Positions 1 to 4,757 of a DNA stretch of 64,000 nt are shown piece by piece (the stretch's first letter is position 1; the number at the start of each line of letters is the position of its first letter). The stretch is from Rugalucina vietnamica. Its lineage: Eukaryota > Mollusca > Bivalvia > Lucinida > Lucinidae. The notes beneath the pieces are model-generated. The model did not search any database. It was given only the letters and a program-made list of their open reading frames with translations, and was not told the DNA's origin. Position numbers and translations under genes: made by a program. Location of the stretch: positions 59,819,226 through 59,883,225 of the forward strand of contig OZ024871.1 in NCBI GenBank assembly GCA_964017185.1. The letters run 5' to 3'.

Positions 1-170
1 TAGTCCATTCATATGAGAAGGTACACGTAGGCAAAGATCAGGAAAAGGCGCAATCAGAAAAAGATTCCCACTCCAAAAACCGAGGTGGGAAAAAACCAAA
101 CTAACAATCGGGTACTTATACCATGAAACATATCGTAAGCCGAATGAGCAGCTATTTTCCCAATAGGTGG
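1..170. other. Unit segment without recognised feature
   Basis: No repeat, gene or RNA signature is recognised. It begins with TAGTCCATTCATATGAG, and a similar phrase (CACTCATTCATATGAGGCCC) occurs at 171-190, suggesting an old local duplication. Equivalent segments begin each unit. Confidence 0.5.
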
Positions 171-192
171 CCACTCATTCATATGAGGCCCA

Positions 193-400
193 TATAGTCC
201 AAATGTACGGCCGTTATAGTCCAAAAGAAAGTCCCGTATAGCCCAGTTATGATAGCCAAAGCCCGTATAGTCCATCCATTGGACTATTTGGGACATATCG
301 TACATTGCCGCAATGCCCATATAGTCCACTACGGCCCCTATAGTCCATTGCCCGCAATCTACGATAATGCCCATATAGTCCACTAAGGCCCCTATAGTCC
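193..400. repeat. TATAGTCC motif array
   Basis: Eight copies of TATAGTCC (one as TATAGCCC) start at 193, 215, 237, 266, 320, 339, 374 and 393, spaced by 22, 22, 29, 54, 19, 35 and 19 bp. An inverted GGACTAT lies at 280-286. The regular spacing suggests a decayed minisatellite or a cluster of binding sites; neither is proven. The motif repeats give the overlapping minus-strand reading frame (54-410) an internally repeated peptide, which is not evidence of a gene. Confidence 0.75.
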
Positions 401-419
401 ATTGCCGCAATCTACGAGA
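313..419 (+). repeat. 54-bp direct tandem duplication
   Basis: Copy one (313-366) and copy two (367-419) both run from ATGCCCATATAGTCCACTA to the CGCAATCTACGA phrase. They differ by a substitution (TACGG versus TAAGG), loss of one C in the second copy and the last bases. Each copy contains two TATAGTCC motifs 19 bp apart. Confidence 0.9.
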
Positions 420-682
420 AATTGCGCAATATGGTCCATACTATCTCCCTTTGAATGATTTTACTGTTTCCAAAGGTACTAACCTTTATATTTTACTTAC
501 TTCTCTTTAAAGCAGACACCAGTTAAGCATTGTCGTAAGTGCCGGCACATCTATACTGAAAAATCGAGGATGGCCAGCCGCTTTCGCAAGCGCAAACTTC
601 CCTTCAATACAATGTTTTCGAAAATTCAGAATGACAAGCGAGATTGACGTCATAAGGGCTAAATGTTGGCAGTAGAATGAAA
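419..682 (+). repeat. Segment D1 (diverged intra-unit duplicate)
   Basis: Starts AAATTGCGCAATATGGTCCA and ends near GTTGGCAGTAGAATGAA. It aligns over its whole length with D2 (3335-3597), about 85-90% identical by eye, with well conserved stretches such as CCAAAGGTACTAACCTTTAT and AATGACAAGCGAGATTGACG. Reading frames are not conserved: the + frame open in D2 meets TAA here at the CTCTTTAAAGC phrase. An old non-coding duplication is the simplest reading. Confidence 0.9.
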
Positions 683-1134
683 GTGCGCATAATCAAACAA
701 GGTGTGTTGCAAGCCCCAACGTAAACCGAGATGCACGTGATCTCCCAGCTGTACCTTAAAACCACTTGAACCGAAACTTTACGAAAATGAAACACAGATA
801 ACAAATATACGAAAGTACGATGAGAGAAAGGGGGTCACTACTTTGACCTTGACATTATGCCCACTTGAAGGTTCTATTTGTTAATATTGTTCAATGTTTG
901 CTCAATAGTTCCTCGTAGACTCCTAACATAATCATAAAAGGACGTAGACTGCAGAAAAATGACAACTCTAGCTTTGGGTTTTTTGTTTGTTTTTTCTCTC
1001 AGATAGAGCACAAAGAATAGGTTACTATGTAAAAATATATTAAAAAACTTGCTTGATAAAGCTATCCAGGGTTTGAAATAATAATAATAAAAAAATAAAT
1101 AAAGATGACCACACTTCCAATTATCGAGATAAAG
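683..1134. other. AT-rich segment, nothing recognised
   Basis: About 450 bp with no gene, RNA or repeat-family match. It holds short low-complexity runs: a T-rich stretch near 978-998 and an A/T run of AATAATAATAA type near 1078-1103. The private C of U5 (20050) corresponds to 1028 here. A matrix-attachment or replication role is possible for AT-rich DNA but nothing specific supports it. Confidence 0.5.
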
Positions 1135-1294
1135 ACGTTTTTACTACGTTTGATCAAAACTAGTATTATTTTGATTGGTGACTTGTCTCCCCTGATAAAA
1201 GAAGTTCGGTAATAGCAACCAAAAATAGCAACAATTTCCTACGCGAGGGTTAGCAAAGAGGCAAGATTTCTCTAATCCTAACCCTAACCCAACC
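1135..1294 (+). repeat. R family copy R1 (partial, variant)
   Basis: Starts ACGTTTTTACTACG as in R2 and R3, then diverges. It rejoins the family at GATAAAAGAAGTTCGGTAA and continues through TTTCCTACGCGAGGGTTAGC and AAAGAGGCAA into CCTAACCCTAACCC. The 40-bp palindrome of the other copies is absent; in its place is a small inverted repeat, ATCAAAA (1153-1159) and TTTTGAT (1169-1175). R1 is therefore a diverged or rearranged member. Confidence 0.85.
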
Positions 1295-1374
1295 AATATA
1301 CAACACATACATTGCAGACACAAGGTCCTAGCCCTACCCGTTACCGAGATACAGTTCCTCAAAGTCTCATTCAT

Positions 1375-1645
1375 AAACGTTTTTACTACTTTACCCTTTA
1401 AACTGGTTGAACCCTTTCATATGCACATAAATTTATAGATGTCAGAAAATGTCAGAATGCTTCTGACAATTTTCTGACAGCGTAATAAAAGAAGTTCGGT
1501 AACATCTGCTAAAAATAGTAACAATTTCCTACGCGGGGGTTAGCAAAGAGGCAACATAACCCTAACCCTTACCTAACCCTAACCGAATTACATACAAATA
1601 TCCTTCCGATTACCTCTACCCATCGGAAAATACCTATTCCCTAAC
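1375..1645 (+). repeat. R family copy R2
   Basis: Runs from AAACGTTTTTACTACT to CCTATTCCCTAAC and matches R3 nearly end to end. In order it contains the 40-bp palindrome (1440-1479), AATAAAAGAAGTTCGGTAAC, CTACGCGGGGGTTAGC, AAAGAGGCAACATAACCCTA, a short CCCTAA-like run, and CATCGGAAAATACCTATTCC. Its right end opens into the large CCCTAA block, as R3's does. No coding capacity is seen; it may be a telomere-associated repeat or the remnant of a small mobile element. Confidence 0.9.
1440..1479. repeat. 40-bp palindrome P1 (TGTCAGAA half-sites)
   Basis: Order: TGTCAGAAAA, TGTCAGAA, TGC, TTCTGACAA, TTTTCTGACA. The arms pair over 18 bp with one unpaired base around a 3-nt centre, giving four copies of an 8-bp half-site (two direct, two inverted). 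Such symmetry suits a dimeric DNA-binding protein, an element end or a cruciform; none is established. Related copies are at 4046-4085 and, in the inverted R4, at 4441-4480; start positions for all other units are given in the unit entries. Confidence 0.9.
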
Positions 1646-1698
1646 CCAAACCAAAACCCTAACCCTAACCCTAACCCTACATCAGATCATAACCAAGG

Positions 1699-1713
1699 TG
1701 GGCAAGTTGCCCA
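1699..1713. repeat. 15-bp perfect palindrome
   Basis: TGGGCAAGTTGCCCA: 7-bp arms around a central G. It sits in the short unique patch between two CCCTAA tracts, 21 bp before length-variable site A. It may be a protein site or chance. Confidence 0.7.
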
Positions 1714-1733
1714 TCTTCGCACACCAGCTTATA

Positions 1734-1763
1734 CCCTAACCCTAACCCTAACCCTAACCCTAC
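1734..1763 (-). repeat. Length-variable telomere tract, site A
   Basis: Four CCCTAA then CCCTAC in U1-U4, U9 and U11-U14. Three CCCTAA then CCCTAC in U5-U8 and U10. This single-hexamer step accounts for one of the two unit-length differences. Confidence 0.95.
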
Positions 1764-1985
1764 ACCCTAACCCTAACCCTAACCCTAACCCTCTTAAACC
1801 TAACCCTAACCCTAACCCTAACCCCAACCCCCTAACCCTAACCCTAACCCTAACCCCCTAACCCCCTAACCCTACCCCTAACCCCTAACCCTAACCCTAA
1901 CCCCAACCCTAACCCCAACCCCAACCCCAACCGTAACCCTGACCCTACCCCTGACCCTAACCCTGACCCTAACCCTCACCCTTAC

Positions 1986-2328
1986 TGATATTAAAATATA
2001 CTGTTTGACGCTAAAATTGACTTCCCTTTGACCCTCGGTGTTGACCCTCGGGGTTGGCATATTCGAATTCTTCATCGAAAATGACTTACTACAGAACACA
2101 AAATTAACGCTCTAACTCTAACCCTCTTCCAGCTATGCGAAATTCTGAGTTTGCATGCTTACCATAGGGTTAGGGTTGGGGCTAGGATCAACCTGTGTCA
2201 ATGTTGTTCTTGCCCAATACTCAGACTACATGTAGGCATAAATACGTGTGTGATATGTCCATGCAGTTACCACGTATAGAGGTCGAAAGTTTATAACAGT
2301 CGCTATTTAACGGTTAACATTTTTTAAT
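1986..2328. other. Inter-block segment with few features
   Basis: Mostly unrecognised sequence between the telomere-like block and the satellite. It contains a 13-bp tandem duplication (2028-2040 and 2041-2053, TTGACCCTCGG type), an AACTCTAACCCTC fragment near 2112-2126 and a short TAGGGTTAGGGTT at 2165-2177, the first point where the telomere sense is reversed. No gene is visible. Confidence 0.6.
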
Positions 2329-3215
2329 AAGCTGGGTAATGTAATGGGTTTTATTAAAAGGGGTTATGGTTAGTAAAGGGTTAACCTTTCTGACAAGCTT
2401 GGTTATCAAAGGCGTTATGCTGAGTAAATGGTCGAGGGTTAACCTTTTTCGCTAGTTGGGTTATCAAAGGGTTGATTGTGAGTAAAGGGTTAAGACTTCA
2501 CCTTTTTGTCTAGCTGGGTTATCAAAAGGTTGATGCTGAGAAAAGTGTAAATGGTTAACCTATTTGACAAGCTGGGGTTATCAAAAGGGGTAAAGGTAGG
2601 TCAAGGGTTAATGCTTAACCTTTTTAGCTAGCTTGGTATTCTGATGGGGTTATGACGAGTTAAGGGTTAAGGGTGAGCCTTTTTGACTAGCTGGGTTATC
2701 TAAAGGTGTTATCAAATATCAAAAAAGGGTTATGGAAAACAAAGGGTTAACCTTTTTAACTAGCTTTGTATTTAACGGTTAGGGTGCGAAAAGGGTAGAG
2801 GGTTACCCTTTTTGACTAGTTTGGTTATCAAAAGGTGTTATCAAAAGCGGTTAAGGTTTAAGCTTTTTTCCTAGCTGGGCTATCAAAGGGATTATTGTGA
2901 GTAAAGGGTTAAGGGTTGAACTTCTTGACAAGCTGGATAATAGAAATGGTTTATGGTAAAGGGTTAAGTGTTAACCCTTTTGACTAGATGGGTTATCAAA
3001 AGGGGTTATCAAAAGGGGTAATGGTGAAAGAAAAAAGGGGGTTAAAGGGTGAACCTTTTCGACTAGCATTGCTATCAAAAGCGATTATGATGAGTAAATG
3101 GTTGAGGTTTAACCCTCTTATGGTATGGTAAGTAGAGGGTTAAGGGTTTATCTTTATGACTAGCTGGGTTATCAAAATGGGTTATCAAAAGGGGCTATGG
3201 TGAGTAAAGGGTTAA
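2329..3215 (+). repeat. ~60-bp degenerate satellite block S1
   Basis: About 14 copies start near 2329, 2395, 2454, 2512, 2569, 2630, 2689, 2762, 2818, 2873, 2930, 2986, 3065 and 3162. The typical copy is AGCTGGGTTATCAAAAGG, GGTTATGGTGAGTAAAGGG, TTAAGGGTTAACC, TTTTTGACT; most periods are 56-61 bp, with longer copies where the TTATCAAAAGG phrase is doubled. Copies within one unit differ clearly from each other, yet the block looks the same in every unit, so the satellite is older than the amplification of the 4.75-kb repeat. No coding potential is apparent. Confidence 0.9.
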
Positions 3216-3246
3216 GGGTTAGGGTTAGGGTTAGGGTTAGGGTTAG
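3216..3246 (+). repeat. TTAGGG run in opposite sense
   Basis: Five GGGTTA repeats read on the + strand, whereas the major tracts of the unit read CCCTAA on that strand. The run continues directly from the last satellite copy (GGGTTAAGGGTTAGGG), as if the satellite's GGGTTA had seeded it by slippage or telomerase addition, or as if it were a junction of opposed telomere ends. Confidence 0.95.
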
Positions 3247-3334
3247 TGTAAAATGTTGAAATCGAAGTATATTTGAATGTATTTTGCTATCGTCGTCGGT
3301 TTATAAATGGTCACTGGTGAGGGTCCCGTACCCG

Positions 3335-3597
3335 AAATTGCGCAGTATGGTCCATATTATCTCCCTTTGAATGTTTTTACTGCTTCCAAAGGTACTAACC
3401 TTTATATTTTACTTACTTCTCTTGGAAGCAGGCACCAGTACAGCATTATCCTAGGTGTAGGCACATCTATATTGAAAAATCGTGGATGGCCACTTGCTGT
3501 CAACCGCGCAAACTACCCTCCAATACAATGCTTTCGAAAATTCTGAATGACAAGCGAGATTGACGACATAAGGGCTACATGTTGCCAGTAGAACGAA
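3335..3597 (+). repeat. Segment D2 (duplicate of D1)
   Basis: Starts AAATTGCGCAGTATGGTCCA and follows D1 to GTTGCCAGTAGAACGAA. It overlaps a short + frame (3307-3546) and a short - frame (3451-3642), neither intact in D1: the + frame meets TAA, and the - frame has TGG replaced by TGA after the shared peptide VNLACHSEFSK. The parallel decay argues against protein coding in either copy. Confidence 0.9.
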
Positions 3598-3616
3598 CAT
3601 GTTGCCAGTAGAATAA
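3577..3616 (+). repeat. 20-bp tandem duplication
   Basis: ACATGTTGCCAGTAGAACGA (3577-3596) is followed at once by ACATGTTGCCAGTAGAATAA (3597-3616). It lies at the junction of D2 with the second satellite block and is absent from the D1 end, so it arose after D1 and D2 separated. Confidence 0.92.
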
Positions 3617-3627
3617 CCTTTTTGACT

Positions 3628-3805
3628 GGCTGGTTTTGTCAAGAGAGTTCATGTGAGTAAAGAACTAAGGGTAAATGAATTTCACCCGATGGGTAATCAA
3701 AAGGGGTTATGGTGAGTAAAGGGTTAAGGGTTAACCCTTTTACAAGCTTGGATATCAAAAGGGGTTATGGAGAGTAAAGTGTTAAGGGTTAACCTTTGTT
3801 CTTAT
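3628..3805 (+). repeat. ~60-bp satellite block S2 (three copies)
   Basis: Copies start near 3628, 3689 and 3744 and match the S1 pattern, including ATCAAAAGGGGTTATGG and GAGTAAAG. The second copy holds AAGGGTTAACCCTT (3726-3739), a perfect 14-bp palindrome. S1 and S2 are separated by the TTAGGG run and D2, which suggests that those were inserted into one original satellite block. The T-to-C variant of U6 and U7 corresponds to 3648. Confidence 0.88.
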
Positions 3806-3818
3806 ATTTTTAGACAAA

Positions 3819-3863
3819 CACATGTGATTTGACACGAGCCACGTGTTACATAGAACCAATCAG
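3819..3863 (+). promoter_or_regulatory. Possible promoter-like cluster: E-boxes and CCAAT
   Basis: Within 45 bp are CACATGTG (3819-3826), the E-box CACGTG (3840-3845) and CCAATCAG (3856-3863, the form favoured by NF-Y type factors in animals). A pyrimidine-rich stretch (3894-3930) and then a CCCTAA tract follow. If this were a promoter reading to the right it would yield C-rich telomeric RNA. These motifs are short and can occur by chance; no transcript evidence is available. Confidence 0.25.
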
Positions 3864-3932
3864 AAGCCGCACCATAACAGCTGAAGGCGGAGCTCCTCAT
3901 CTCTCATCCCTCATTTCGTCATTTGTCCCCTA

Positions 3933-3981
3933 CCCTAACCCTAACCCTAACCCCTAACCCTAACCCTAACCCTAACCCTAA
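3933..3981 (-). repeat. Telomere-like tract before R3
   Basis: Eight CCCTAA-type hexamers with one CCCCTAA in the middle, running directly into R3 (CCCTAAACGTTTTTTACT). R3 is thus bounded by telomere-like sequence on both sides. Confidence 0.95.
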
Positions 3982-4251
3982 ACGTTTTTTACTACTATAC
4001 CCTTTAAACTGATGGAACCTTTTCAGATGTAAATAAAATGATAGATGTCAGAAAATGTCAGAATGCTTCTGACAGTTTTCTGACAGCGTAATAAAAGAAG
4101 TTCGGTAACATCTACTAAAAATAGTAACACTTTCCTACGCGAGGGTTAGCAAAGAGGCAACATAACCCTAACCCTTACCTAACCCTAACCGAATTACCTA
4201 CAAATATCCTTCCGAGTACTTGGACTCATCGGAAAATACCTATTCCCTAAC
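3980..4251 (+). repeat. R family copy R3
   Basis: Same order of blocks as R2: AAACGTTTTTTACTACT, palindrome P2, AATAAAAGAAGTTCGGTAAC, CTACGCGAGGGTTAGC, AAAGAGGCAACATAACCCTA and CATCGGAAAATACCTATTCC. It differs from R2 by scattered substitutions. CCCTAA tracts abut both ends, a position consistent with past insertion into, or capture within, telomeric DNA. Confidence 0.92.
4046..4085. repeat. 40-bp palindrome P2
   Basis: Same four-half-site structure as P1, with TTCTGACAG in place of TTCTGACAA in the right arm. Confidence 0.9.
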
Positions 4252-4405
4252 TCTAAACCCTTGCCCTAACCCTAACCCTTACAATAACCCAACCCTAACC
4301 CTAACCCCTAACCCCTAACCCTATCCCTAACCCCTAACCCTAACCCTAACCCTAACCCTAACCCAAACCCTAACCCTAACCCTAACCCTAACCCTAACCC
4401 TAACC
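4252..4405 (-). repeat. Telomere-like block TB (TTAGGG on - strand)
   Basis: CCCTAA hexamers with variants (CCCTTG, CCCTTACAATAA, CCCCTAA, CCCTAT, CCCAAA) between R3 and the inverted R4. U12 and U13 have CCCTTA in place of CCCTTG (U1 position 4263). The last part is the purest run of the unit. Confidence 0.93.
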
Positions 4406-4409
4406 CTAT
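4368..4409 (-). repeat. Length-variable telomere tract, site B
   Basis: Six CCCTAA followed by CCCTAT in most units; five in U4, U12 and U13. The tract ends exactly where R4 begins. Confidence 0.95.
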
Positions 4410-4515
4410 TTTAGTAGATGTTACCGAACTTCTTTTATGCTGTCAGAAAATTGTCAGAAGCATTCTGACATTTTCTGACATTTATAAATTTATACACATC
4501 TGAAAAAGTTCAACC
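4406..4515 (-). repeat. R family copy R4 (inverted, truncated)
   Basis: On the minus strand it reads as the left half of R: GGTTGAAC, a TAAATTTATAAA-type AT stretch, the 40-bp palindrome, AAAAGAAGTTCGGTAACATC and TACTAAAATAG, then stops at the CCCTAT of site B. It lacks the CTACGCGAGGG half. Some positions agree with R2 (TAAATTTATA) and others with R3 (CAGATGT, CTACTAAAA), so it is a distinct member rather than a recent copy of either. Confidence 0.9.
4441..4480. repeat. 40-bp palindrome P3
   Basis: Inverted counterpart of P1 and P2: TGTCAGAAAAT, TGTCAGAA, GCA, TTCTGACA, TTTTCTGACA. Lying in the opposite orientation, it forms with P2 an inverted pair around telomere-like block TB. Confidence 0.9.
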
Positions 4516-4757
4516 AATGGGAAGTATTGGACAAAACAACATTAATATACTAGTATACCGGGGTTTTGGAAAGCCAGCTAAAGAAAGTTTGGTTAGCTGA
4601 GTTCCTGTTTTATGCCCCACTCAACAGCTAGTCATATGGAGACGTGAGCTATAGCAAAGCAAGAAATTAGGGATAGCAGAGGATAAATTTTTATATTTTC
4701 AATTTTCATTTAATGTTTCATTATTTTTGTTTATTTTTTTAAGTTTTTTGGCACTTC
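4516..4757. other. Unit tail with AT/T-rich stretch, nothing recognised
   Basis: 4516-4680 is unremarkable; it contains the small palindrome ATACTAGTAT (4548-4557). 4681-4748 is strongly T-rich (TTTTTATATTTTCAATTTTC onward). Such a tract could be a nucleosome-free or easily unwound region, or the reverse complement of an A-rich retroposon tail, but no adjacent element supports either. The next unit follows without a break. Confidence 0.5.

Larger units (their letters stand above)
1652..1985 (-). repeat. Large telomere-like block TA (TTAGGG on - strand)
   Basis: Several hundred bases of CCCTAA hexamers broken by variants: CCCCTAA, CCCCAA, CCCTGA, CCCTCA and CCCTAC. Order is graded: canonical repeats dominate to about 1860, CCCCAA variants follow around 1900-1930, and CCCTGA types around 1935-1980. 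A 30-bp non-telomeric patch around 1690-1730 interrupts it. The minus strand has many GGG runs and could form G-quadruplexes. This resembles the variant-rich inner part of a telomere captured inside the unit. Confidence 0.93.
1..4757 (+). repeat. Repeat unit U1 (4757 bp, A-long/B-long)
   Basis: Reference copy for all sub-features below. Site A has four CCCTAA before CCCTAC (from 1734) and site B has six before CCCTAT (from 4368). The 40-bp palindromes start at 1440, 4046 and 4441. The chosen start is only the first base of the window; the biological boundary of the unit is unknown. Confidence 0.96.

Noticed and set aside
54..410. 118-codon minus-strand reading frame, once per unit
   Set aside because: Its peptide repeat (QWTIGA...VDYMGI) is simply the 54-bp DNA duplication and TATAGTCC motifs read through. 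No known domain is recognised, and units are too alike to show codon-level constraint.
604..804. 66-codon minus-strand frame resembling the one at 3451-3642
   Set aside because: The shared peptide stretch (VNLACHSEFSK) follows from the D1/D2 DNA duplication. This copy stops at TGA where the other has TGG, and the remaining parts are unrelated, so a common protein is not supported.
1144..1374. 76-codon minus-strand frame
   Set aside because: Crosses the R1 boundary and CCCTAA-like sequence; length is within chance for AT-rich DNA and no domain is seen.
1878..2099. 73-codon minus-strand frame ending in Val-Arg and Val-Gly repeats
   Set aside because: The repeats are the translation of variant telomere hexamers (GGGTTA/GGGTCA types), a familiar artefact of reading telomere DNA as protein.
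3307..3546. 79-codon plus-strand frame over D2
   Set aside because: The same frame in D1 is closed by TAA, and no promoter, splice or domain evidence supports coding.
1375..4251. R2 and R3 as the long terminal repeats of a retroelement
   Set aside because: They are direct repeats of ~271 bp about 2.6 kb apart, but the interior is satellite, telomere-like and D2 sequence with no gag or pol frames, no primer-binding site or polypurine tract was seen, and other R copies lie outside the pair.
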